IMG/VR virus record: IMGVR_UViG_3300048837_000015
Location: 1-24,534 of that record
Strand: one strand, 5' to 3'
DNA: 24,534 nt
Source of the DNA: a virus
Part shown: positions 6,037 to 12,448 of the stretch, one piece after another
Layout: every line of letters begins with the position of its first letter
Position numbering within the stretch: the stretch's first letter is position 1
Position numbers and translations under genes: made by a program
The notes under the pieces: generated by a model
The model's input: the letters and a program-made list of their open reading frames with translations, nothing else
Told to the model about the DNA's origin: nothing
The model's database searches: none

Positions 6037-6959
6037 TAGAACAGACTCCCTTGTGCTGGTTCCATGTCATCTCCATCGCGCAGCCCAAGGAAGACCGGAA
6101 ACCGGGGTGCATCCTTGGTGCCGACGCGAAAGAACTTGTATTTCGCAAACTGGCCTTTCAGCAAATGCTGATTGGTCCACATCTGCTTCCGCATCTCTTC
6201 AGTGAAGCCAGTGCCGATGCGGACGGTCCGGCTTTGCCATTCGGGGCCGAGTTCGACCTCGATAGCACCCAGCGTTCCCATAGGAACGAGGTTCTCTTGG
6301 TGACCACTGTGCTCGGTATATCCGAGAGCATTGATGGTCGCCGGGTTCGCGTTGTGCATCAGTTCGTGGACAGCAACGATCTTACCTTCGGTGTCCTCGA
6401 ACTGCTTGAGCTTGATCAGCTCGCCATTCTTGGGAGTGCCACGTCCTTGCTTGTAGAGACGATCGCCCTTCCTGAGGATCAGGCCCTCGTGCCCTTCCTC
6501 CAGGCGCTTGGCCTCATACTCATTCAGCATATCCATATCGTGGACCATAGTGGTCGTCACAAGCTGGACCCAGTTCGGCCAGTTAGCGGAACGCTCGATC
6601 AAGGAGCCATAGCGATCATCGTAAGACGAGAACGGATCATTCCAGATGTCGAACACCTGGATGGTCGCATAGGCGATGTCGTCGTTGTCGAAAGACATCA
6701 CAGCAGACGACGTCCGGCGGTAGCAGTCTTCGGCCGTAGCATCACCGACGATGATCTCGCCATCGAGCCCAGCAAGTTCGTCTTTGTGATGCCGGATCAT
6801 GGATTGAAGTTCGTTGTTCCTGATGAGCTTGAGGCTACGAGTGTAGGCGTAGCCATCTTCACCGATCAGAATGCGGATGCCGTCCAGCTTAGGCTGAACC
6901 CAGAAGGGGAACATTTCCTCGTTCCGCTCCTCCCACTTGGATGCGAGCATAGGTTTCAT
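6036..6959 (-). CDS. ATP-dependent DNA ligase
   Basis: This 307-residue protein seals nicks in duplex DNA through a covalent lysyl-AMP intermediate. The nucleotidyltransferase motifs are all visible: motif I VQPKLDGIR (21-29) with Lys24 as the AMP acceptor, motif III LDGEIIV (about 65-71), motif IV EGLILRKGD (about 158-166) and motif V ELIKLKQF (about 180-187). The remaining ~110 residues would form the OB-fold domain (EVELGPEWQSRTVRIGTG region). The size matches T7-like minimal ligases. It follows a 79-residue gene by an ATGA overlap and shares the P3 transcript with the DUF2786 gene. It would join Okazaki fragments during phage replication, working with the polymerase and primase-helicase also found here. 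Confidence 0.95.
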   Translation of the reverse strand: MKPMLASKWEERNEEMFPFWVQPKLDGIRILIGEDGYAYTRSLKLIRNNELQSMIRHHKDELAGLDGEIIVGDATAEDCYRRTSSAVMSFDNDDIAYATIQVFDIWNDPFSSYDDRYGSLIERSANWPNWVQLVTTTMVHDMDMLNEYEAKRLEEGHEGLILRKGDRLYKQGRGTPKNGELIKLKQFEDTEGKIVAVHELMHNANPATINALGYTEHSGHQENLVPMGTLGAIEVELGPEWQSRTVRIGTGFTEEMRKQMWTNQHLLKGQFAKYKFFRVGTKDAPRFPVFLGLRDGDDMEPAQGSLF

Positions 6960-7195
6960 TCGTAAAGCGCCCTCATCGATTGGAGGATGGAAGTTTCTTC
7001 CTCCGGGGTGAGATCGAGAGTTTCGAACAGGTTGCGATATTCCACGCGCTGATCTTTCTCGACGGTGTGATTGACGTGCTCGGTCACTTGCTCTTGTGTG
7101 ACTGGCTGCTCAAAGAGTAGAAAGGTGCTCTGGAAGCAGCAGTGATGGGACACCGAGAAACCCACCATCCACACCAAATGTTTCTCGTCTGCCAT
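6956..7195 (-). CDS. Hypothetical protein, 79 aa, upstream of ligase
   Basis: A 79-residue acidic protein with a strong ribosome binding site (TTGGAGG, 5 bases before ATG 7195). Its N-terminal half is beta-like with a His/Cys cluster (SVSHHCCFQSTFLLFEQP); the C-terminal half is helical and acidic (ETLDLTPEEETSILQSMRAL). I recognise no family. It is the first gene of the P3 transcript and overlaps the ligase start by four bases, so it may be a ligase accessory or simply an early gene. The HHCC cluster could bind metal, but spacing does not match a known finger. Confidence 0.7.
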   Translation of the reverse strand: MADEKHLVWMVGFSVSHHCCFQSTFLLFEQPVTQEQVTEHVNHTVEKDQRVEYRNLFETLDLTPEEETSILQSMRALYE

Positions 7196-7232
7196 TTTGC
7201 CTCCAAGTTACGATCAGACGTCACGCGTAGCC

Positions 7233-7246
7233 GCCAAATTTTTGGC
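7233..7246. promoter_or_regulatory. Perfect palindrome downstream of P3, candidate operator
   Basis: GCCAAATTTTTGGC on the plus strand has perfect 6-base arms around a 2-base centre. It lies 10 bases past the -10 of P3, at about +4 to +17 of the predicted transcript and ahead of the first gene. Position and symmetry suit a repressor site, but no second copy was noticed. Confidence 0.4.
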
Positions 7247-7256
7247 AACTGAGAAC

Positions 7257-7285
7257 ATTATACGCCGCGACTGCCAGCCTGACCA
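7257..7285 (-). promoter_or_regulatory. Promoter P3 with consensus TATAAT, drives 7195 to 5066
   Basis: Minus strand: -35 TGGTCA (7285-7280), 17-base spacer, perfect -10 TATAAT (7262-7257). It has the best -10 of the six sites and sits in the longest gap of the window (7196-7419). Unlike the others it is not adjacent to the preceding stop codon, and its predicted leader is longer (about 55 bases). Confidence 0.65.
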
Positions 7286-7302
7286 CGGGGCGCAGGTCAG
7301 GC
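7277..7302. repeat. 8-base inverted repeat overlapping the -35 of P3
   Basis: Arms GCCTGACC (7277-7284) and GGTCAGGC (7295-7302) are perfect complements with a 10-base GC-rich centre. One arm contains most of the -35 of P3. There is no T-run after it on either strand, so it is more likely an operator or structured site than a terminator. The rest of the gap to 7419 shows GC-rich sequence without a gene I can support. Confidence 0.4.
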
Positions 7303-7419
7303 AGCAATCGGGCGTGTCCGGAGGCCTTCGGAGCCGGTCCAGGAGCGCCATGGATGCCTGTGGTGGTGCCGGTGTAGCCTAGCCCAGCCAAGGCCCCTCC
7401 AGCGCGTCCACAGAGGTCG

Positions 7420-9825
7420 TTAAAAAGGCACATCATCCGGCTTTTCAAGGTCAAGTTGCAGCGGGTCGTCCCACTTGGTCTTGCCGTTCTTCTCTTCCCA
7501 GGATTGGCGGCATTGATCCAGCGTTCCCAGATCGTAGAAGTTCGCCCGCTTCTGCACCTTCTTGGGCCGACCATCCCAGTCTGCCTCATCCACCGAAATC
7601 CGACGGGTCACTTTCTGAATGTGCGGAACCATCCTGGAAAGGAACCTTCCAAGTGCAGTTTCGTTACCGCGACGTGTCTGCTTCCAAGTATCCATGTAAG
7701 CGACATAATCGTTGATAACATGCTCTGTCTGAGCGTAACGCTCCCACTTATCGTCTGTATCGAACAGCCTGCCATCCTGGAGTTTCCGATACCACCATTC
7801 CTCATCGTAGCCCATGGACAGAAGCTTCTGCTCTTGCAGCGCGTCTGTGCTTGGGACATTGCGAACTTGGAAATTGCTCAGATCAATTGATTGCAGATAG
7901 TAGAGAAGGGCTTCGTAGCCACCATTCTCAAGCTGTTCGCTGATCTTGCCGAAGTAGGCTGCGTTCTGCTTCTTACCTTCGCCAACATCAAGCACGAAAT
8001 ACCGACGCTCGTCTCCGGTTGCACGAATGACATGCGGATCGTTTGACGCCATGATAACGTGAACGAAGTTCGGTGCAGCCTCGACATCATAGCCTTTCTT
8101 TTCGATAGGTAGAATGTCTTCAGTGATGAGCATCTTGAGAACACTCTCATGCGACTTGTCGCCTGCAAAGAATGCTTCGTCTGCGTAGAGCAGCACACAG
8201 TCTTGAAGGTGGGCGTTGAAGTTGCCGACCAGATGCTTGGCGTTTGCGATGTGAATGAAGTGTCGCCCAAAGAGCTTGCCGAATGTCCTCGCGAACCAGC
8301 CTTTGCCGGTGCCCTTGCCGCCTCTCATGACGATTGCAACTTCACCAGCAGATGCTGGCTCCTGGATAACCCGTGCCATCCAGTGAATTAGATATTCGTA
8401 GTTCGCCTCGTTGCCGTTGCAGATGTTCTCTCTCACGTGCTGGAGAAACAGGCTGCAATCGCCGGGGATAGCTTCAACAGCGAACCCACGCCACAGATTG
8501 TAGACGCCTTCCTTCTCCATGAGGGGCATGAACCTCATCGTATCATACTGGCGGCGCATGGGATGCTGGAGCCAATACTTCCCGAGAGGCATGGAGACAT
8601 CAGCGCCGTCTTTCGTGGTGCCGACCTTGACCTTCTTGTTGAGGTATCGTTGATTGATGCTGTCGAAGCTAGACATCGTCAGCTTTGTGCGATTGTAGGT
8701 CTGCCCATTGTGCAGCTTGAGATGATCATCGACCTCCTCAATCACCACACATTTACCGCCGATGTTGCCGATCACGGCATGGCGATCATTCATCTGCAAC
8801 AGGAGCGGGTCTTCACTGTATTGCTTCGCACGGAGAATTTGTCTCCGAGCATAGCGATCAGCACCAGATTTCAGCTCAAGCACACTCTGTGAAATGCCCC
8901 AGCCGGGATCGGTCAAGATACTGTAGATCACAGCGTCTGGCACGTTGCACCGAGCCAGCGAGCACACGCAATCGAAAACCCAAGAGGAGCGGGAGTTGTC
9001 CTTCTCCTTGGGCTGATCCGGATGGTGGCCCTGTGCGATAATGATCTTCACACGATCAGGCACACTCCACTCGTCGAGTTCATTCAAATCCTGGATACGC
9101 TCAATGTTTCCAGGAATATCGAGATGTTCGCTGGTTCCACCACCGCCATCCATCATCGATCCTGAGGATTGAACCCCAGCAGCTTTCCTGAAATCAGAGA
9201 TATCGTAGGATAGATCGTTCAGCTCAAGCAGTTGCGCCTCAACCTCGACCCGTCCCTTCTTGCGCTTCTGAGGGTTGGGGATATTGATGGTGCCGGGCAG
9301 TCGGGCGATACGATCTACGTTGAAGCAGTGGTCGCCACCGAAAATCTGTTCAAGCCGCTTGTTGTAGAGCTCGAACTCCTCCCAGCGGTTCTCTGTCCCT
9401 TCGATCTTGAAGGGTTCCTTCAATCTCCAGAACGCCCAGTATCCATTTCCGGAGAACAGCAGGACGCTCGGCTTGGGCGTCCCCTTGGGCAGCTTGTCAG
9501 TAAGCTGTGACAAGATCATGTTCAGGTCATGGTCAAGACCTTCCTTGTCAGTCACAGAACTGTCGATATCGACATGCAGCCAAGTCGCTTCTGAGATATC
9601 GGTCTTGGACGGCTTGGTCGCCAAGTCCCTGGACGTGTTGTTCACAAGGAAATAGAGATTTCGCTCGCCATTCTCACGCTCAATGAACTGGAGGGTTTCC
9701 TGCTCATCGCGGAATGTTCTGAACGTGACATTCTTGCGATCGGTAGAGATAGCGCCAATAGTCCAAGGTCCACCCGGCTTGAACTTCTTGAGAAACGCTA
9801 TCGTTTTCTTACTATCACCCTTCAT
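7420..9825 (-). CDS. Primase-helicase (AEP primase plus D5/VirE-type ATPase)
   Basis: An 801-residue replication protein. The N-terminal region has archaeo-eukaryotic-type primase motifs: TWLHVDIDSS (81-90) with the metal-binding D86-x-D88, SGNGYWAFW (125-133) and FNVDRIARLPGTINIPN (168-184). After a Gly/Ser linker (220-230) comes a helical zone, then an ATPase domain with Walker A RGGKGTGKGW (501-510, Lys508), Walker B VLLYADEA (544-551) and a sensor-like IMASNDPHVIRATGDERRY (591-609), typical of D5/VirE-like phage helicases of superfamily 3 type. It should unwind the fork and make primers. The C-terminus ends DLEKPDDVPF, resembling the acidic tail of single-strand binding proteins. It is the third gene of the P4 transcript, 7 bases after the HTH gene. 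ATG 9825 has only a weak ribosome site. Confidence 0.9.
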   Translation of the reverse strand: MKGDSKKTIAFLKKFKPGGPWTIGAISTDRKNVTFRTFRDEQETLQFIERENGERNLYFLVNNTSRDLATKPSKTDISEATWLHVDIDSSVTDKEGLDHDLNMILSQLTDKLPKGTPKPSVLLFSGNGYWAFWRLKEPFKIEGTENRWEEFELYNKRLEQIFGGDHCFNVDRIARLPGTINIPNPQKRKKGRVEVEAQLLELNDLSYDISDFRKAAGVQSSGSMMDGGGGTSEHLDIPGNIERIQDLNELDEWSVPDRVKIIIAQGHHPDQPKEKDNSRSSWVFDCVCSLARCNVPDAVIYSILTDPGWGISQSVLELKSGADRYARRQILRAKQYSEDPLLLQMNDRHAVIGNIGGKCVVIEEVDDHLKLHNGQTYNRTKLTMSSFDSINQRYLNKKVKVGTTKDGADVSMPLGKYWLQHPMRRQYDTMRFMPLMEKEGVYNLWRGFAVEAIPGDCSLFLQHVRENICNGNEANYEYLIHWMARVIQEPASAGEVAIVMRGGKGTGKGWFARTFGKLFGRHFIHIANAKHLVGNFNAHLQDCVLLYADEAFFAGDKSHESVLKMLITEDILPIEKKGYDVEAAPNFVHVIMASNDPHVIRATGDERRYFVLDVGEGKKQNAAYFGKISEQLENGGYEALLYYLQSIDLSNFQVRNVPSTDALQEQKLLSMGYDEEWWYRKLQDGRLFDTDDKWERYAQTEHVINDYVAYMDTWKQTRRGNETALGRFLSRMVPHIQKVTRRISVDEADWDGRPKKVQKRANFYDLGTLDQCRQSWEEKNGKTKWDDPLQLDLEKPDDVPF

Positions 9826-9832
9826 TTTCTGC

Positions 9833-10063
9833 CTAGTAGTTTACGAGTCTCTCAGGTGATGCCTTACCCAACTCCATCAGATTGAACCAGTAGCGGGAAA
9901 TTCCAGCCTGATCAGCGCAGGCAGAAATTGTCCAACCGCTGCGGCGGCGAAATATGAAACATTTCTCGTAAGAGAATAGTTCCCCGAGATGCGGTTTCTC
10001 GATGCTCTTTGCCTGACCTTCCTCCCTTTCGAGTTCACCATAGGCTTTCCTCGTCAAGCCCAA
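9833..10063 (-). CDS. Double helix-turn-helix protein, start unresolved
   Basis: The frame encodes two XRE-like helix-turn-helix units: the first spans GLTQRGAGARLGLTRKAYGE just after 10105, the second FRRRSGWTISACADQAGISR and following WFNLMELGK. Tandem HTH proteins of this layout are common phage regulators. The start is a problem: the first HTH begins immediately after an in-frame TAG (10108-10106), and no ATG, GTG or TTG occurs until TTG 10063, which cuts that HTH in half. I give the TTG start, but the true start may be a non-standard codon between 10105 and 10063, or the first HTH may be decayed. It follows the nuclease gene and precedes the primase-helicase, so it may regulate the replication unit. 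Confidence 0.55.
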   Translation of the reverse strand: MGLTRKAYGELEREEGQAKSIEKPHLGELFSYEKCFIFRRRSGWTISACADQAGISRYWFNLMELGKASPERLVNY

Positions 10064-10110
10064 GCGAGCACCAGCGCCTCTCTGGGTCAGACCTTCACGC
10101 CGACGCTATA

Positions 10111-10557
10111 TCAGAAGATGCTCTCCGAGTGAGAGTTCAGAAACTGCAAGTGCAGGAAGTTCACGAGTTCCTTCGGCTCCAGCTTCCCCTCGAACACTTT
10201 CGCCGCTTCCTGATACATCTGCGGTTTCGTCATATTGTCCCACAGGTTCTGTTCCTTGATTTTCGCGCCTGACCAAAAGAACCACGAGTTGCTGACCTTC
10301 GCGCATACCAGCGCCAGACCGCCCGCCCGCTCCCGTCTCCACAGCCAAAGCTGTTGATGTTTCGTGAGAGGATGAGGGAACTTGACCGGCCTCGTCTCCG
10401 CATTGACCGGCCATGTTTTCAGCCACTTGCATTCGATCCAACCCCACTTGAAATTCACATCAGGGATACCGATGCCAGTCTTCGGGGACTCGATGGCGAC
10501 GGCGTCCAGACCCACCATTCTCTGAATGAGAAGCGAGCGCATTCCTGCTTCCGACAT
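10111..10557 (-). CDS. PD-(D/E)XK nuclease, VRR-NUC/Holliday-resolvase-like
   Basis: A 148-residue protein with the PD-(D/E)XK core: GIGIPDVNFKWGWIECKW (28-45) gives the P-D at 32-33 and the E-x-K at 42-44, where Asp33 and Glu42 would bind magnesium and Lys44 activate water. Downstream, PHPLTKHQQLWLWRRERAGG (about 61-80) resembles the Q-x-x-W-x-x-x-x-x-x-x-A/G-G segment common in VRR-NUC and phage resolvase-like nucleases. The size fits a single nuclease domain. It probably processes branched or recombination intermediates in phage DNA. First gene after promoter P4, with GGAGGAACT before ATG 10557. The precise family within the superfamily is not certain. Confidence 0.78.
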   Translation of the reverse strand: MSEAGMRSLLIQRMVGLDAVAIESPKTGIGIPDVNFKWGWIECKWLKTWPVNAETRPVKFPHPLTKHQQLWLWRRERAGGLALVCAKVSNSWFFWSGAKIKEQNLWDNMTKPQMYQEAAKVFEGKLEPKELVNFLHLQFLNSHSESIF

Positions 10558-10571
10558 AGTTCCTCCAGATT

Positions 10572-10599
10572 GCGGGGTTGGCTTTTAACCCTACCCCGC
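10572..10599. repeat. 7-base inverted repeat overlapping -10 of P4
   Basis: Arms GCGGGGT (10572-10578) and ACCCCGC (10593-10599) are perfect complements separated by 14 bases. The second arm overlaps the -10 and adjoining spacer of P4. No T-run follows on the minus strand, so an operator or leader hairpin is more likely than a terminator. Confidence 0.35.
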
Positions 10600-10616
10600 T
10601 GACCCGGCAGTGACAA
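10588..10616 (-). promoter_or_regulatory. Promoter P4, drives 10557 to 7420
   Basis: Minus strand: -35 TTGTCA (10616-10611), 17-base spacer, -10 TAGGGT (10593-10588). The -35 begins two bases after the TGA stop of the dCTP deaminase gene. Predicted start about 23 bases before ATG 10557. Confidence 0.6.
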
Positions 10617-10618
10617 GT

Positions 10619-11092
10619 TCAACCTTTCTCGAGGATAGGTCTCACGGGTCCGCGCTTCTGGTTCTGATACTTCCCGTCGTAGGCAACGGAGGCGGGCGAA
10701 TCGAGGTAGTGGAACACGATCTGTGCGATGGGATCACCGCGCTTGATCACTAACGGTTCAGTTCCGTGATTGGTGAGTTCGAGCGTGAGCCAGCCGCACC
10801 AGCCCGGTTCGATCACAGTGTTCTGAACGGCCAGCCCCATGCGAGCCCAAGTGGACTTGTCATGCACGATGCCGAGGAGATTGGTCGGCATGGTGAAACG
10901 CTCGATTGTCGAGGCCAGCATGAACTGACCAGGATTGAGGACCATCTCGTAAGCGAGACCATCCTCGTCGAATTCCACACGGACATCATAGCCAGCGGGT
11001 CCGACGCCGAAGGTCATGCCGTTGTGCTTGGTCCGTTCAGCGAAAGGCTCGAAGATGCCCATCGCCTTGATAGTCTTTCCTGACGCGATCAT
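10619..11092 (-). CDS. dcd: dCTP deaminase / dUTPase-family protein
   Basis: A 157-residue trimeric dUTPase-fold enzyme. Motifs: GYDVRV (34-39), HDKSTWARMG (77-86, with Arg84 in the position of the conserved Arg of 'K-S-S-x-A-R'), VQNTVIEPGWCGWLTLELTN (89-108, with Glu105 at the catalytic position of dCTP deaminases), GDPIAQIVF, and YQNQKRGP near the end. The catalytic Glu and the extra EPGW segment favour deamination of dCTP to dUTP over plain dUTP hydrolysis, though bifunctional enzymes look alike. dUTP/dUMP would supply the thymidylate synthase-family enzyme at 15681-16697. Length is a little short of the ~190 residues of the E. coli enzyme. It is ATGA-coupled to the zinc-ribbon gene and ends the long P5 transcript. 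Confidence 0.85.
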   Translation of the reverse strand: MIASGKTIKAMGIFEPFAERTKHNGMTFGVGPAGYDVRVEFDEDGLAYEMVLNPGQFMLASTIERFTMPTNLLGIVHDKSTWARMGLAVQNTVIEPGWCGWLTLELTNHGTEPLVIKRGDPIAQIVFHYLDSPASVAYDGKYQNQKRGPVRPILEKG

Positions 11093-11328
11093 TTCTTGCT
11101 CCTGAAGCTGGCGTAGGGATCATCTTTGAGAATGTTCAGCCGCTTCGGTTCGAACGTTCCCTGAGCGCAGGAAGGACATTGGTGAGTATCATTTCCCCGA
11201 TACTTCCAGCCCTCTTCTTGGGCTTCCTCCCATGCGTCTTTGAACTCACGCTCGCTGGACGCATAGGTTTCACCACAGTCTTCACATTCGAAGATTACAT
11301 CTCCATGCTTGTCTCGCGTCGAGGTCAT
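11089..11328 (-). CDS. Zinc-ribbon protein, 79 aa
   Basis: Start at ATG 11328 (MTSTRDKHGDVIFECEDCGE), which shares a base with the FkbM stop (TGATG); the longer frame start at 11400 lies within that gene. Two Cys pairs, C-E-D-C at about 15-18 and C-P-S-C at about 50-53, form a classical zinc ribbon, with an acidic helical stretch between (EREFKDAWEEAQEEGW). Such small ribbons often contact nucleic acid or act as protein modules in transcription or replication. The C-terminus contains a short basic-acidic tail (DDPYASFRSKK). No specific family identified. It is co-translated with dCTP deaminase. Confidence 0.75.
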   Translation of the reverse strand: MTSTRDKHGDVIFECEDCGETYASSEREFKDAWEEAQEEGWKYRGNDTHQCPSCAQGTFEPKRLNILKDDPYASFRSKK

Positions 11329-12032
11329 CACTCTCTCCGATACGCGGCAAGTGTCTGCCACAGGTTTTCTTGGATGCGAGGTTCGCGAGTGGCGACCCAC
11401 CCATCGGCGATGAGAAGCTGATGCGCTTGACGAACAGCCCCGGTGGAGAAACCGTTGATGTGGAATTCCAGAGCGATCTGCTTCAGAGGATATTTCGTGA
11501 GACGCGGCAGTAGATCGAATTCAGCGCCTTCACAGTCGATCTTGGCGACCTCGATGTCAGGGTGTTCGTTGAAAATGTGTTCCACGCTGACACAGGAAAC
11601 TTCGATCTGGAAGCGCCCACGGCGAGCGTGGAGGGAGGAGTTGCCGGGGTTCTTGCCGGTGTTGCTGAGGAACAGCGTGAGCGACTCGAACGGAAGCGGG
11701 GTGAGGGCCGAATTGTAGAGCGTCACCCGGTCGTGATGACCAGCCGTGTTCAGATCCAGCATGTTGTAATTGTTGGGTTCCGGCTCGATTGCGACAACGT
11801 GCTTCGCCCCTTTCTCCAGGGCCAACTTCGTGAAACAGCCGATGTTGGCACCGATGTCGAGAACCACCTTGTCCTCGCATTCCAGAACGCCATAGGCGGC
11901 ATTGATCTCTTTTGCAACATACTGATCGTAAGTTCCTTCACGACCCTTCATGGTTCCTTTGAAACCTTTTGCTGTGATATCGATAAGCTCTCGCTCGTCG
12001 AATTCACCGTCTTTGATTACACCATACTTCAT
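11328..12032 (-). CDS. FkbM-family SAM-dependent methyltransferase
   Basis: Start at ATG 12032 (MKYGVIKDGE), with AGGAGA seven bases upstream and a four-base overlap with the HNH gene; a TTG six codons earlier is unlikely. The 234-residue product has a Rossmann methyltransferase core: motif I VVLDIGANIGCF (56-67), the adenosine-binding acidic loop AIEPEPNNY (81-89), and IDCEGAEFDLL (165-175), the D-x-E-G-x-E signature of FkbM enzymes, which methylate sugar hydroxyls. In phages such genes are usually of unknown target. The glycosyltransferase in the same transcript makes a sugar on DNA or on a virion protein a plausible substrate, but this is inference. The ribosome binding site is contributed by the 3' end of the HNH gene. 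Confidence 0.85.
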   Translation of the reverse strand: MKYGVIKDGEFDERELIDITAKGFKGTMKGREGTYDQYVAKEINAAYGVLECEDKVVLDIGANIGCFTKLALEKGAKHVVAIEPEPNNYNMLDLNTAGHHDRVTLYNSALTPLPFESLTLFLSNTGKNPGNSSLHARRGRFQIEVSCVSVEHIFNEHPDIEVAKIDCEGAEFDLLPRLTKYPLKQIALEFHINGFSTGAVRQAHQLLIADGWVATREPRIQENLWQTLAAYRRE

Positions 12033-12448
12033 GAGTTTCTCCTTCTCCAATGTGTTTCACCCATAGGCATTGTCCCATGGATGTATTTGTCGTCAGAATT
12101 GTCTTGATATGAAGCCCAATAGAGATGTCTCTTATTGATACAGGATCTATTCCCACATTTATGAGCCGACATGAATTTCTCTTCTGTTGGTTCTCCTGGA
12201 CACATCAACCGATGAACATTTCCTCTTCTGTTCCTAGGATATCCCTGAGATGTTAAACCGAAAGGCCAAATTAAACATTCATCACTTTCGTATGATTTTG
12301 CATATTCTAGGAATGCTGTCACTTCATCAGGATGAGCTCTCTTTAGAATAGAGTGCTCTGGATTTCCATACTTCAGAAGTTTTTGATAATGCTTATTACA
12401 CAGACCCCTAGTTCTGCTATCATTATTACATCCTTGAATACTACACAT
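12029..12448 (-). CDS. HNH homing endonuclease (between polymerase and FkbM genes)
   Basis: A 139-residue selfish endonuclease. The N-terminus carries a CxxxxC...C-x2-H zinc-binding segment (CSIQGCNNDSRTRGLCNKHY, 2-21), followed by a linker and the HNH motif SAHKCGNRSCINKRHLYWAS (94-113), with His96, Asn105 and His108 as the likely metal/catalytic set. The coding sequence is visibly more AT-rich than its neighbours and contains none of the CTTGGGC motifs frequent elsewhere, both signs of separate origin. It overlaps the polymerase stop by 8 bases and supplies the ribosome site for the FkbM gene, so it was inserted without breaking the operon. It would cleave cognate DNA lacking the insertion. 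Family assignment is firm; target unknown. Confidence 0.88.
   Translation of the reverse strand: MCSIQGCNNDSRTRGLCNKHYQKLLKYGNPEHSILKRAHPDEVTAFLEYAKSYESDECLIWPFGLTSQGYPRNRRGNVHRLMCPGEPTEEKFMSAHKCGNRSCINKRHLYWASYQDNSDDKYIHGTMPMGETHWRRRNS

Noticed and set aside
7221-7433. 70-codon minus-strand frame in the gap below the primase-helicase
   Set aside because: It has no good ribosome binding site, a Gly/Ala-rich composition, and would contain the -35, spacer and TATAAT of promoter P3 plus the palindrome. Kept as non-coding, although a small gene cannot be ruled out.
10064-10110. Programmed frameshift joining the nuclease and the double-HTH protein
   Set aside because: Moving into the HTH frame before the junction meets the TAG at 10106-10108, the third frame meets TGA, and no slippery heptamer is visible.
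10572-10599. Intrinsic terminator after dCTP deaminase
   Set aside because: The inverted repeat has a 14-base loop and no T-run, and it overlaps the -10 of promoter P4.
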